Shown here piece by piece: positions 48,795 to 59,135 of a DNA stretch of 64,000 nt. The number at the start of each line of letters is the position of its first letter. Within the stretch, counting starts at the first letter, position 1. A program made the position numbers and the translations under genes. The notes under the pieces were generated by a model. The model was given only the letters and a program-made list of their open reading frames with translations. It was not told the origin of the DNA and made no database searches. This DNA is from Bacteroidetes bacterium OLB10 (GTDB lineage: Bacteria > Bacteroidota > Bacteroidia > AKYH767-A > OLB10): assembly GCA_001567275.1 (NCBI GenBank), contig LNBX01000048.1:109235-173234 (forward strand), written 5' to 3'.

Positions 48795-51557
48795 ATGATG
48801 TTTTTTATTCGAAAAGTAATGCTGGCCTTATGCCTCGGTTTACCCCTTGCAGGCTGGTCGCAGACAGGAATCATCAGAGGTGTTTTACTTGATGACAAAA
48901 GTGTTCCGTTAACTGATGAAACGGTGCTTTTAAGAGGAACCAACAATCAGGCGGTAACAGACAAGGATGGTAAGTTTGCTATTGAAAATGTAGCTTACGG
49001 AACCTACATGTTAACAGTTCAGGATGTAGCTTACAGCGGGTTTTCAAAAGAAATTAAAGTCAGCGAAGCCGAAACGGATCTTGGAGAAATCAAGCTCACC
49101 TACACTCCGGGTACACAAACCAATGAAGCAGATATTCCTGTGGTAACATTGGATGAAGATGAAGTTCAGTCATCATCAGCACAGGCAAGTGTATCAAGTG
49201 TGCTTGGAGCAGCGCGTGACGCTTTTCAGTCGGCTGCTAATTTCAACTTCAGTATTGCACGTTTCAAAACACGTGGATATGACAGTGAGCACTTCCCTAC
49301 ATTGATGAACGGTATTGCCGAAGAAGATTTGACGAATGGTCGCACAGCTTACTCAAGCTGGTCAGGCTTGAATGATGTATTGCGTTCAAGAGAATCTACA
49401 TCAGGACTGAACCCTGCCAATTATGCTTTTGGTGGTGTTGGCGGTTCTTATGCCATTGACTCAAGAGCAGCACGTCAGCGCAAACAAATTCAGGCAACTT
49501 ATTCTTTGACCAATCGCACTTATAACAACAGACTGATGCTGACTTATGGAAGCGGATTCAACAAAAAAGGTTGGGCCTTTGCAGCTTCTATCTCTAAAAG
49601 ATGGGCTAAAGAAGGTTATATCAAAGGAACTTACTATGATGGATTTGCTTATTATCTGGGAGTTTCAAAACTTATAGACAGACATGAAATTGATTTCACA
49701 ATATTAGGAAGTCAGTCAGAAAGTGCACGTTCATCCACCAATACGCAGGAAGTTTATGACATTACAGGTGATCACTATTACAACTCCAACTGGGGTTATC
49801 AGAATGGTAAAATGCGTAATGCCAACATCGGAAGAAATCATCAACCGGTATTTATTTTGAATCATGAGTATAAGGTAAGTAACTCCACATCATGGTTTAC
49901 TTCCATGTCGTTTACTACAGGCAAGAGAGAAAGCACTGCTCTAAACTGGTTTGCTGCTGACCCTCGTCCAACTTATTACCGCAATCTGCCTTCATGGCAA
50001 ACAGACTCTACACTTGCTGCAGAGGTATATAATACTTTAAAAGAAAATCCTTCATTATTGCAGCTTAACTGGGATAACATGATTTTGGGTAACAGCGAAA
50101 ATATACAGACCGTTACCAATGCAAATGGAGTTGCCGGTGAAACCGTTACCGGAAAACAGGCTTTGTATCTGGTGGAGAACCGGGTTATTCAAACCAACCG
50201 TTTTAGTGTAAGCACCAACATGAATACTATTGTGGATGACAATGTAACTATCAGCAGCGGATTATCCTATCAGAAACAAACATCACGCTATTATAAAGAA
50301 GCTGAAGATTTGTTAGGTGCTGATTTTTTTGTTGACATTGACAAATTTGCTGATCAGGATTTTCAGGATGAGCAACTCAGTCAGAGCGACCTGAACAATC
50401 CAAACAGAATTGTAAAAGAAGGCGATCGTTTTGGATATGATTACGAAGCACACATCACACATGCCGAAGCATGGTCGCAGGCAGTTGCCAAATACAACCG
50501 CATAGATTTATTCGGAGCAATTAAAGCTGCTTACACTTCAGTATATCGTCAGGGCAATTACAGAAATGGTTTGTTCCCTGATGACTCTTATGGTAAATCA
50601 AAAACTTATGTTTTTCCTGACATCGGAATTAAAGGCGGAATCACCTATAAAATTAATGGACGTAATTATGTTTTTGCCAATGCAGGATACATGACACAGG
50701 CTCCATTCTTTAACAACATGTATTTGTCGCCTCGCTCACGCAGTACGGTAGTAGCAAATCCTACGAGCGAAAAAATCAGTTCAGTTGAAGGAGGCTATTT
50801 ATTTACAGCTCCTAAACTGAAAGGAAAACTCAAACTATATTACACCAATTTTACTGATGGAACAGAAACCCGTTCTTATTATCTGCAGGGTTTTGGAACC
50901 AACAGTTATGTGAATTATACCATGAGTGATATTGAAAAAGTACATACAGGAACTGAAATTTCAGTGGATGCAAATCTGGGTATGGGATTCTCTGCCATTG
51001 CAGTGGCTGCCATCGGACAATACTATTACAGCAGCCGCCCCAATGCAACTATTACTGTGGATAACACAAACACCGTTCAGTCAAGCGGCAATGTCATCTA
51101 TATGAAAAACCTGCATGTTGACAACACTCCTCAGAATGCATACAGCTTTGGTATTAACTATCGTTCTAAGAAATTCTGGTATGTAAATCTGAATGCCAAC
51201 TATTTCACAAATATGTATGTGGATGTGACTCCGGCACGCAGAACTGCAGATGTAATTGACGGCTTGGATGAAAACAGCCAGGTGCGCGAACAGATTCTTA
51301 GCCAACAGCGTTATGACAATCAGTTTACACTCGATTTGAATGGAGGATGGTCAATGAAACTGAACAATAAAATAAAAGCACTTAAGCGCAATTCCTTCCT
51401 GTTGCTGAATGTAAGTATCAACAACCTGTTGGATAATAAAGACATTATCAACTATGGTTATGAGCAAGGACGCATTGACAAAGCTGCATTGCTTACAAGA
51501 GGTGTAGATGTGTTTGCTCCTAAATACAGCTATGCTTTCGGCAGACTTATATGCTGA
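48795..51557 (+). CDS. TonB-dependent receptor with carboxypeptidase-regulatory-like N-domain
   Basis: 920 residues. The signal peptide (ends LAGWSQ) is followed by a carboxypeptidase-regulatory-like domain (~22-105; GIIRGVLLDDKSVPLTDETV, GKFAIENVAYGTYML), a plug domain (~115-230; FKTRGYDSEHFPTLMNGI) and a C-terminal 22-strand barrel. This is the Bacteroidota type of outer-membrane active transporter powered by TonB. No SusD gene follows; instead a DUF5689 lipoprotein lies 62 bases downstream and probably takes the surface-partner role. The last residues are GRLIC rather than the usual aromatic end. Ligand unknown; the neighbours suggest a nucleic acid or other phosphodiester. Confidence 0.9.
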   Translation: MMFFIRKVMLALCLGLPLAGWSQTGIIRGVLLDDKSVPLTDETVLLRGTNNQAVTDKDGKFAIENVAYGTYMLTVQDVAYSGFSKEIKVSEAETDLGEIKLTYTPGTQTNEADIPVVTLDEDEVQSSSAQASVSSVLGAARDAFQSAANFNFSIARFKTRGYDSEHFPTLMNGIAEEDLTNGRTAYSSWSGLNDVLRSRESTSGLNPANYAFGGVGGSYAIDSRAARQRKQIQATYSLTNRTYNNRLMLTYGSGFNKKGWAFAASISKRWAKEGYIKGTYYDGFAYYLGVSKLIDRHEIDFTILGSQSESARSSTNTQEVYDITGDHYYNSNWGYQNGKMRNANIGRNHQPVFILNHEYKVSNSTSWFTSMSFTTGKRESTALNWFAADPRPTYYRNLPSWQTDSTLAAEVYNTLKENPSLLQLNWDNMILGNSENIQTVTNANGVAGETVTGKQALYLVENRVIQTNRFSVSTNMNTIVDDNVTISSGLSYQKQTSRYYKEAEDLLGADFFVDIDKFADQDFQDEQLSQSDLNNPNRIVKEGDRFGYDYEAHITHAEAWSQAVAKYNRIDLFGAIKAAYTSVYRQGNYRNGLFPDDSYGKSKTYVFPDIGIKGGITYKINGRNYVFANAGYMTQAPFFNNMYLSPRSRSTVVANPTSEKISSVEGGYLFTAPKLKGKLKLYYTNFTDGTETRSYYLQGFGTNSYVNYTMSDIEKVHTGTEISVDANLGMGFSAIAVAAIGQYYYSSRPNATITVDNTNTVQSSGNVIYMKNLHVDNTPQNAYSFGINYRSKKFWYVNLNANYFTNMYVDVTPARRTADVIDGLDENSQVREQILSQQRYDNQFTLDLNGGWSMKLNNKIKALKRNSFLLLNVSINNLLDNKDIINYGYEQGRIDKAALLTRGVDVFAPKYSYAFGRLIC

Positions 51558-51619
51558 ATATAATACTCAGATTTAATTAATAAATAAAAAAATTACATAA
51601 CTCGAAAATTCAAAATACA

Positions 51620-53041
51620 ATGATAAAAGCAATTAAAACATTCACAGCCTTTGCTCTTTTGGCAGTAATGGTAAGCACAGTTTCATGTGTTAAAAAAGAT
51701 GATTTTGACAATGCCCCTACCACCAATGTAGATCCGGATATTGTTACCAATACAACAGTAGCCAATGTGGTTGCACTTACAAATCCTTCAGCTCCGCAAA
51801 TGATTACTAATGACATGGTATTTTCTGCTATAGTGGTTGCTGATGACAAATCAGGAAACTATTATAAAGAAATGATTGTGCAGGACAGCACGGCAGGTAT
51901 CAGTATTTTGCTCGACCAGCCATCATACTTTACTTCTTTCTTCATTGGAAGACGTGTGTTTGTAAAAGCAAAAGGTTTATATATTCAATCCGTGAGCGGC
52001 ACTCCTAAAATTGGTGTGTTGAATAACGGTTCTGTTTCGGCTATTCCTGCAACGCTTATCGGAAATTATGTTGTAGGTGGCAAATGGGGATTGTCTGTTA
52101 TTCCGGCAAAACGTAATCTGAACACACTTACCGATGCTGACCTTAACACACTGGTGCAGTTTGATTCAGTTGGATTCAGCCCTGCCGATGTAGGACTGAC
52201 CTATGCTGATGCTGCAAATAAATTAACAGTAAACCGTACAGTGAAAGATTGCAACAACAATTCACTGATTGTTCGCACAAGTGGTTATGCAAATTTTGCT
52301 TCTTCTGTAATTCCATGTAAAGGCGGAAACCTTACAGCCATTTATCAGAAATATAACACCACAGCTCAGGTATTTATTCGCGATGAAAATGATTTTACAG
52401 CAAATCAGGAACGTTGTGATGGAATGGTTTGCACAATCACTTACCTGAGCATTGACAGTTTGCGTAATATGTTTGCCGCAGGCACAACAACCATTCCCGG
52501 AGGAATTCATATCAAAGCAACCGTTACATCTGACTATACTACCAATGCACTGGCAACAGGTAATATTATTTTTCAGGATGCTACTGCCGGAATTTGTATT
52601 CGTTTCACCTCTACTCCAAACTATACGCTGGGTACACAGGTTGACCTGAATGTTGGCGGATTGAGTTTATCAGAATATAATGGATGGTTGCAAATCAATA
52701 ATGCTGCTGCAGGAACTATTATCAGTGGATTACCTTCTATAACTCCAACAGAAATTACTCTTGCAGATGCAACTGCTAATTTTGAGAAATATGAATCTAT
52801 GCTGATAAAAGTAGTTAACGTTACCATCAACAACGGAACAGCAACTACTTATGGTGCATCATCAGGTAAACTTACAATAAGTGATGGTACTACGCCAAAT
52901 TCAATTGTGCTTTACACCAGAAGTGCAGCAACCTTTGCAAGTTCAAGCACACCTACAACACCTGTAAGCATAACAGGTATTCTGACACAATTCAATTCTG
53001 ATAAACAACTTCAAATCAGAAATCTCAGTGATGTACAATAA
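51620..53041 (+). CDS. DUF5689 surface lipoprotein
   Basis: 473 residues. The lipoprotein signal ends VSTVSC, followed by V-K-K-D-D-F-D; K-D-D at +3 to +5 fits the Bacteroidota lipoprotein export signal for surface display. The body is two or three OB-like DUF5689 units (MVFSAIVVADDKSGNYYKEM, IQDSTAGISILLDQ; repeated as IKATVTSDYTTN...IIFQDATAGICIRF). The same OB-like pattern opens the PLD-family enzyme encoded next. It likely binds the ligand that the TonB receptor imports. Confidence 0.85.
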   Translation: MIKAIKTFTAFALLAVMVSTVSCVKKDDFDNAPTTNVDPDIVTNTTVANVVALTNPSAPQMITNDMVFSAIVVADDKSGNYYKEMIVQDSTAGISILLDQPSYFTSFFIGRRVFVKAKGLYIQSVSGTPKIGVLNNGSVSAIPATLIGNYVVGGKWGLSVIPAKRNLNTLTDADLNTLVQFDSVGFSPADVGLTYADAANKLTVNRTVKDCNNNSLIVRTSGYANFASSVIPCKGGNLTAIYQKYNTTAQVFIRDENDFTANQERCDGMVCTITYLSIDSLRNMFAAGTTTIPGGIHIKATVTSDYTTNALATGNIIFQDATAGICIRFTSTPNYTLGTQVDLNVGGLSLSEYNGWLQINNAAAGTIISGLPSITPTEITLADATANFEKYESMLIKVVNVTINNGTATTYGASSGKLTISDGTTPNSIVLYTRSAATFASSSTPTTPVSITGILTQFNSDKQLQIRNLSDVQ

Positions 53042-53058
53042 TTATTAAATAAAAAATG

Positions 53059-53098
53059 CAAGACGAGGCTTTGAAAAAATTTTCAAAGCCTCGTCTTG
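53059..53098 (+). repeat. 19-base inverted repeat between the DUF5689 and PLD genes
   Basis: CAAGACGAGGCTTTGAAAA (53059-53077) pairs with 53080-53098. It lies 18 bases after the DUF5689 stop and 18 bases before the PLD start. No T run follows, so it is not a standard terminator; it may be a processing or attenuation hairpin. Confidence 0.7.
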
Positions 53099-53116
53099 TC
53101 TTAAAACAATTTCAAC

Positions 53117-55336
53117 ATGCGTAAAATTTTTCTTCTTTTTATCTTCGTTTCGCTAACTCTTATAACACAGGCTCAGGTAACTGATATTGCCACTGCAAGA
53201 ACCTATGCAACCGGCACACAGGTTACCATCAGTGGAGTATGTCAGAATGGTCAGGAACTTGGCAACATCCGGTACATCAATGATGGAACAGGCAGCATGG
53301 CTGTTTTTGGAAACGCTATCAGCAGCACAGTAAAAGGTGATGTTATTCAGGCAACAGGAACTTTAAGTGATTATTTCGGCCTGCTCGAATTGTCAAATAT
53401 TACAACATGGCAATTATTGAGCAGTGGCAATAATCCGCCCTCACCCATAGTATCTACTCCGCTTCAGCTAAATGAAAATCTGGAAAGTCATCTTGTACAA
53501 ATTAATGGTGCCGTATTCACCAATGCCGGAGGCATTTTCGCAGGCAATGCCAATTATGCAATTACTGCAAATGGCGAATCAGGGCAAGTGAGAATAGCAG
53601 CCAACACCAACCTGGTTGGAACAACTATTCCTACAGGTGCTGTAAGTATTGTAGCCATCTGCAGCCAGTATCAGTCCATTTATCAGTTGTTGCCGCGTGA
53701 TACCAATGATTTGTTTGTATCATCTGCATTTTATATCACAAATCCTCCAACTCAACAAAATATTTCATCAACAGGATTTGATGTTAACTGGGAAACAAAT
53801 TTACCCGGATCCACTTTTATCAAATATGGAATCACACCAAATCTCGAATTAGGAATTTTGAACGGAACCGGAGGCAGCACCAGTCATTCTGTTTCATTAA
53901 GCGGTGCTTCACCTTCACAGGTTTATTATGTTCAGGCATATTCAGTGAATGGAAATGATACAGCATCATCTGCATTAAAAATTTATATGACTTCGTCCTT
54001 ATCAAGTGGAGTGATGAAAGTATATTTCAACAAAACTGTGGACAATAATTATGCGTGGTCACCTGCGAATTATGCTGTGCAATTACCCGGAAAATTTCAG
54101 GATACCATTGCAGCTTACATCAATCGTGCACAACAAAGTCTGGATATTGCCATTTATAATTTCGACAGTAATAATACAGGACTTATCATACAAGCTATTA
54201 ATGATGCTTATGCAAGAGGTGTCACTGTTCGAATAATTTATGATGGAGGCAATACCAATAATGCCATTACACAACTGAATGCTTCTATTGAAAAATTACC
54301 ATCACCAACTACACCTCCTGCTTATTATGGAATTATGCATAATAAATTTATTGTGATAGATGCGCACAGCAGCAATGCTGATTTGGCTTATGTAATATCA
54401 GGCTCCACAAATTTTACGGATGGCCAATTGAACACTGATGCCAATAACATGATAATTATTCAGGATAAATCGCTGGCCATTGGTTACACCATGGAGTTTG
54501 AAGAAATGTGGGGAAGTAACACCGCACAGCCTAACGCTGCAAATTCAAAATTCGGTCCTGACAAAACAGATAATACCCCACACGAATATTTAATTAACGG
54601 CAGCAGAGTTGAATCTTATTTCAGCCCTTCTGACAATGTAAACAATCAAATTATAAATGCTGTAAACAGTGCCGACAACGAAATGGAATTTGCGCTTTTG
54701 GTGTTCACTCGCTTTGATATTGCATTTGCTGCAGAAGACCGTATTGCCAATCACAACGTAACTGCCTATGGCATGGTGGAAGATACCGGAAGTGGCGGAG
54801 GTTATGCATACAGCATTTTGCAAACAGTGATGGGGAATGATCTGATGCTTTATAATCATAATTTACAAACAGGATTGCTACATCACAAATACCTGATTGT
54901 GGACCAGGGAAACCCTTCAAGCGACCCACTTGTGCTTACAGGTTCACATAACTGGAGCACAACTGCCAATCAGAAAAATGATGAGAATACACTTGTGGTT
55001 CATAACAGAGATATCGCCAATCAGTATTATCAGGAGTTTGTAAAACGCTTTACTGCGAATGGTGGAGTGCTTTCAGTTGCAGAGAACAAAAATGATTTCG
55101 GATATGCATTGTACCCTAATCCTGCAACAAATCATATATATCTGCAATTGCAAAACACAAATGAGTTCCGGTTCAGATTGTTTGATATGAAAGGCGCAAT
55201 GTTGATGGAAAATATCTATAACACGATAGCTCCTGCCGATATTTCATTGGAAAAACTAAAGTCGGGTTGTTATGTTTATCAGATACAAACCACCAAAGGT
55301 GTTAAAACAGGCAAGTTGTTGATTAATCAGAAGTAA
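53117..55336 (+). CDS. Secreted phospholipase-D-superfamily enzyme with OB-fold N-domain and T9SS type A tail
   Basis: 739 residues. The signal peptide (ends LITQAQ) is followed by an OB-like domain (~20-205; ATGTQVTISGVCQNG, YINDGTGSMAVFGN) similar to those of extracellular nucleases, a fibronectin type III-like domain (~205-295), and two PLD half-sites: HNKFIVIDAHSSNADLAYV...GSTNF and HHKYLIVDQ...TGSHNWS, each with the HxK(x)4D pattern. The last ~75 residues (YALYPNPATNHIYL) are a T9SS type A domain, so the enzyme acts outside the cell. PLD-family members cleave phosphodiesters in lipids or nucleic acids; the OB domains point to nucleic acid, which is inference. It follows the DUF5689 gene after a stem-loop. 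Confidence 0.9.
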   Translation: MRKIFLLFIFVSLTLITQAQVTDIATARTYATGTQVTISGVCQNGQELGNIRYINDGTGSMAVFGNAISSTVKGDVIQATGTLSDYFGLLELSNITTWQLLSSGNNPPSPIVSTPLQLNENLESHLVQINGAVFTNAGGIFAGNANYAITANGESGQVRIAANTNLVGTTIPTGAVSIVAICSQYQSIYQLLPRDTNDLFVSSAFYITNPPTQQNISSTGFDVNWETNLPGSTFIKYGITPNLELGILNGTGGSTSHSVSLSGASPSQVYYVQAYSVNGNDTASSALKIYMTSSLSSGVMKVYFNKTVDNNYAWSPANYAVQLPGKFQDTIAAYINRAQQSLDIAIYNFDSNNTGLIIQAINDAYARGVTVRIIYDGGNTNNAITQLNASIEKLPSPTTPPAYYGIMHNKFIVIDAHSSNADLAYVISGSTNFTDGQLNTDANNMIIIQDKSLAIGYTMEFEEMWGSNTAQPNAANSKFGPDKTDNTPHEYLINGSRVESYFSPSDNVNNQIINAVNSADNEMEFALLVFTRFDIAFAAEDRIANHNVTAYGMVEDTGSGGGYAYSILQTVMGNDLMLYNHNLQTGLLHHKYLIVDQGNPSSDPLVLTGSHNWSTTANQKNDENTLVVHNRDIANQYYQEFVKRFTANGGVLSVAENKNDFGYALYPNPATNHIYLQLQNTNEFRFRLFDMKGAMLMENIYNTIAPADISLEKLKSGCYVYQIQTTKGVKTGKLLINQK

Positions 55337-55405
55337 ATCTGAATTATAACAAACTCACTGAAATAGAATTTTTCAACACTACGCAAACTGCCTTTAAACA
55401 TTCTG

Positions 55406-55413
55406 TAGTTTTG
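55406..55413 (+). promoter_or_regulatory. -7 box of the uvrA promoter
   Basis: TAGTTTTG, a TAnnTTTG match, 14 bases before the uvrA ATG at 55428. No clear -33 TTTG. Confidence 0.5.
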
Positions 55414-55427
55414 TGGGTTACACACGT

Positions 55428-58262
55428 ATGCAAACTGAGCACGAGAACATAGAAGTTTACGGAGCACGAGAACATAATCTTAAAAATATTGATGTTGTAA
55501 TTCCACGCGAAAAACTTGTAGTAATAACAGGCTTGAGTGGCAGCGGAAAATCTTCTTTGGCATTCGACACTATTTATGCTGAAGGACAACGAAGATATAT
55601 GGAGAGTTTCAGCGCCTATGCCCGTCAGTTTTTAGGTTCGATGGAGCGGCCTGATGTAGATAAAATAAACGGCCTCTCCCCTGTCATCAGCATAGAACAA
55701 AAAACTACTAACCAAAATCCGCGCTCAACAGTTGGAACGGTAACTGAAATTTATGATTTCCTTCGTCTGATGTTCGCTCGCGCTGGTGAAGCATACTCCT
55801 ACATCACCGGAGATAAAATGATACGGTTAAGTGACGAACAGATTGTTGATATTATACTTAAAGAGTATGAGGATAAACAAATAACTATTCTTTCACCTGT
55901 GGTTAAAGCGCGTAAAGGTCACTACCGTGAGTTGTTTGAGCAGATCCGTATTTCAGGATTTATACGTGTACGCATTGATGGTGAAATAACGGAAATTAAG
56001 AAAGGATTGCAGGCCGATCGCTACAAAACGCATGACATAGAAATTGTAGTGGATAAAATATCAGTGAGTGAAGCTTCGCGAAACCGTATTTCCGATACTG
56101 TGAAAACTGCTATGAAATTCGGAAAAAACACTTTGATGGTCCATACTGAAGGTGCAAAAAAAATCCGCTATTTCAGTCGCAATCTGATGTGTCCGGTTTC
56201 AGGAATTTCGTATGATGAACCTGCACCAAATACTTTTTCATTCAACTCTCCTTATGGTGCATGCCCCAAATGCAATGGCTTAGGAACTATTCCGGAAATT
56301 GATATGTCGGTTGTAATTCCTAATCCTAAAAAAACCATTCGTCAGGGAGGGTTAGCGCCAATTGGTGAGTACAAAAACAACTGGATATTTAATGAGTTGG
56401 ATCAGATTGGAAAGAAATACGGTTACACACTAAATACACCCGTAGAAGATATTCCTGAGGAAGCCATGTCGGTAATACTTTATGGAACTGATGAGATTTC
56501 CGGCAATATTCATTCACACTCGGGCCATGATGTAACTTTTGAAGGAATTGTAAGTTTCTTAATCAATCAATACGAAGAAACATCATCTCCATCAGTAAAA
56601 AAATGGGCTCAGAGTTTTATGGTAAAAAACATTTGCCCTGAATGTAATGGAACCCGATTGAAAAAAGAATCGCTATGGTTTAAGATAAATGAAAAAAATA
56701 TTGCTGAATTGTCGAATATGGATTTAAGTGAATTGCAGAATTGGCTTCAGCAACTGCCTGTGCATTTAACTGACAAACAAAAAACCATAGCAACAGAAGT
56801 CTTAAAAGAAATCACAAAGCGAGTAGGATTCCTACTCGATGTAGGTCTTGATTATATCACTCTTAATCGCAGTACACGAAGTCTTTCAGGAGGTGAATCG
56901 CAACGCATAAGACTTGCCACACAAATTGGTTCGCAATTGGTAGGAGTACTTTATATTTTGGATGAGCCTTCAATTGGTTTGCATCAACGCGACAATAAAA
57001 GGCTGATAACTGCATTGAAAGAACTGCGTGATTTAGGCAACACTGTTATTGTTGTGGAACATGACAGAGAAACTATTGAAGCTGCAGACTATGTGATTGA
57101 CCTCGGTCCCGGTGCAGGAAACTTCGGAGGTAATGTAGTTGCAACAGGCACACCGGAAGAAACGCTGAATCAGGATTCACTCACTGCCCATTACCTCAGT
57201 GGAAAAATTAAAATGCCTGATTCAAAGCTTAGAAAAGGAAATGGAAAAAAAATCACCATTAATGGTGCGAGAGGCAACAATTTAAAAAATATTTCTGTGA
57301 GTCTTCCACTGGGCAAGTTGATTTGTGTAACCGGTGTTTCAGGAAGCGGCAAATCTACACTCATCAATGAAACACTTTATCCGGCATTGAATCATCACTT
57401 TTTCCGTTCCTTAGCCAAACCGCTTCCCTACACCAACATCAAAGGCCTTGAAAATATTGATAAGGTAATTGAAATAGATCAGTCGCCAATCGGTCGCACA
57501 CCACGAAGTAATCCTGCTACTTACACAGGAGTATTTACCGACATCAGAAATTTATTTGCACAACTTCCTGAGGCAAAAATCAGAGGATATTCTCCGGGTT
57601 CGTTTTCATTTAATGTAGTTGGCGGACGATGTGATACATGCCTGGGTGCAGGTTTGAAAATTATTCAGATGAACTTTCTTCCTGACGTACATGTACACTG
57701 CGAAACCTGTGGAGGTCAGCGTTACAAACGTGAAATTCTTGAAGTGAGATACAGAGGTAAGTCCATCAGTGATGTTCTGAATCTGAGCATTGATGAAGCT
57801 GTTGAATTTTTCAGCAACCTTCCGGCCATTCTGCATAAAATAAAAACATTGAAAGATGTAGGCTTAGGATATATCACACTCGGACAATCGTCCACAACTC
57901 TTTCAGGAGGAGAAGCACAACGTGTTAAACTTGCCACAGAACTGTCTAAGAAAGACACCGGAAACACTTTTTATATTCTGGATGAGCCAACAACAGGATT
58001 ACATTTTGAAGATGTAAGAATCCTTCTGATGGTATTACAACAATTGGTTGACAAAGGAAATACTGTGGTGGTTATAGAACATAACATGGATGTCATTCGC
58101 GCTGCTGATCACATTATTGACCTGGGTCCAGAAGGTGGAATGAAAGGTGGAACAGTGATTGCTGAAGGTACTCCTGAACAAATAATCAAAAACAAATTAA
58201 GTATCACCGGAAAATATCTCGAAAAAGAAATTGAATGGCACAACAAAATGTTAGTGCTATAA
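55428..58262 (+). CDS. uvrA: Excinuclease ABC subunit A
   Basis: 944 residues from the ATG at 55428. It has two ATPase modules: first Walker [15 protein letters not shown], signature [16 protein letters not shown]; second Walker [18 protein letters not shown], signature [16 protein letters not shown]. Zinc-finger cysteines are seen in [16 protein letters not shown] and CDTCLGAG...CETCGGQRY. The [18 protein letters not shown] block is typical. UvrA recognises bulky DNA damage and loads UvrB. The frame extends to a GTG at 55413, but that codon overlaps the promoter box. Two A8 runs inside the gene remain in frame. It overlaps the convergent prmC by six bases. Confidence 0.97.
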   Translation: MQTEHENIEVYGAREHNLKNIDVVIPREKLVVITGLSGSGKSSLAFDTIYAEGQRRYMESFSAYARQFLGSMERPDVDKINGLSPVISIEQKTTNQNPRSTVGTVTEIYDFLRLMFARAGEAYSYITGDKMIRLSDEQIVDIILKEYEDKQITILSPVVKARKGHYRELFEQIRISGFIRVRIDGEITEIKKGLQADRYKTHDIEIVVDKISVSEASRNRISDTVKTAMKFGKNTLMVHTEGAKKIRYFSRNLMCPVSGISYDEPAPNTFSFNSPYGACPKCNGLGTIPEIDMSVVIPNPKKTIRQGGLAPIGEYKNNWIFNELDQIGKKYGYTLNTPVEDIPEEAMSVILYGTDEISGNIHSHSGHDVTFEGIVSFLINQYEETSSPSVKKWAQSFMVKNICPECNGTRLKKESLWFKINEKNIAELSNMDLSELQNWLQQLPVHLTDKQKTIATEVLKEITKRVGFLLDVGLDYITLNRSTRSLSGGESQRIRLATQIGSQLVGVLYILDEPSIGLHQRDNKRLITALKELRDLGNTVIVVEHDRETIEAADYVIDLGPGAGNFGGNVVATGTPEETLNQDSLTAHYLSGKIKMPDSKLRKGNGKKITINGARGNNLKNISVSLPLGKLICVTGVSGSGKSTLINETLYPALNHHFFRSLAKPLPYTNIKGLENIDKVIEIDQSPIGRTPRSNPATYTGVFTDIRNLFAQLPEAKIRGYSPGSFSFNVVGGRCDTCLGAGLKIIQMNFLPDVHVHCETCGGQRYKREILEVRYRGKSISDVLNLSIDEAVEFFSNLPAILHKIKTLKDVGLGYITLGQSSTTLSGGEAQRVKLATELSKKDTGNTFYILDEPTTGLHFEDVRILLMVLQQLVDKGNTVVVIEHNMDVIRAADHIIDLGPEGGMKGGTVIAEGTPEQIIKNKLSITGKYLEKEIEWHNKMLVL

Positions 58263-59087
58263 TTTTCTGCAAAACAAAAACCTTTGCTTCCCTGTGATAT
58301 CTTTCACCAATTCAATATCAGAAAATCCTGTACGCTGATAAATCTCTAAAGTACTTTCAGCATAAACAGGATTTATCTCTAAGAATATTTTTCCATCGCT
58401 TTTTAATTTCTTCTCAGCGAAACGGACAATTGCCTCGTAAAATTCCAATGGGTTGGATGCAAACAAAGCCAGATGGGGTTCAAAATTCAAAACATTGGCA
58501 TGCATGAATTCTTTTTCTTCTGATGCAATATAAGGTGGATTGGACACTATCAAATCAAATGTTGGATATTTCTCCATAGCAGGATGTAAGATGTCATCGC
58601 TGACAAAATTTATCTGTACATTTTGATTTTTTGAATTTTCTGAAGCTACTGCCAGTGCGCGTTCCGAAACATCTACAGCATACACTCTTGCCTTCGGATA
58701 TTTTTTTGAAAGCTCAACAGCAATACAGCCGGATCCTGTTCCAATATCAATGGCAGTAAAACTACCCCTCTCTGATTTCTTATAAACAAGTTCCAACAGT
58801 TCCTCTGTTTCAGGACGTGGAATTAATACATCTTTATTTACCACATACCGATTTCCCATAAAGTATGCAAACCCTAATACATATTGTACCGGCTCCGACT
58901 TTTTGAGTCGTGACAAAACTTCCTCCAACCAAGTTTCTTCAGTCTGTTCAACTTCCGCATCAGGGTTCAACATTTTAGATTCGGCCATATAATCTGATAC
59001 GTAACGGGCAATGGCCATACTCTCCTCCCTGTCATAAACAGTGCTCAGTTCTGTTGCAATTCTGTTTAATAAATCTTTGCTGCGCAT
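58257..59087 (-). CDS. prmC: Peptide chain release factor N5-glutamine methyltransferase
   Basis: 276 residues. The N-terminal helical domain is followed by [16 protein letters not shown], the SAM motif [20 protein letters not shown] and the glutamine-binding motif [14 protein letters not shown]. PrmC methylates the GGQ glutamine of release factors RF1 and RF2. It is divergent from ribD, with the ribD promoter in the 48-base gap. Confidence 0.95.
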   Translation of the reverse strand: MRSKDLLNRIATELSTVYDREESMAIARYVSDYMAESKMLNPDAEVEQTEETWLEEVLSRLKKSEPVQYVLGFAYFMGNRYVVNKDVLIPRPETEELLELVYKKSERGSFTAIDIGTGSGCIAVELSKKYPKARVYAVDVSERALAVASENSKNQNVQINFVSDDILHPAMEKYPTFDLIVSNPPYIASEEKEFMHANVLNFEPHLALFASNPLEFYEAIVRFAEKKLKSDGKIFLEINPVYAESTLEIYQRTGFSDIELVKDITGKQRFLFCRKL

Positions 59088-59099
59088 GAGTATATAAAG

Positions 59100-59129
59100 T
59101 TTGTAAACATATCATTTATTTTACTTTTG
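59100..59129 (+). promoter_or_regulatory. Promoter of the ribD-eamA-yigZ operon
   Basis: TTTG (59100-59103), 18 bases, then TACTTTTG (59122-59129): the full Bacteroidota consensus. The predicted start near 59133 is about three bases before the ribD ATG at 59136, so the message would be nearly leaderless. Confidence 0.65.
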
Positions 59130-59135
59130 TGGTCA

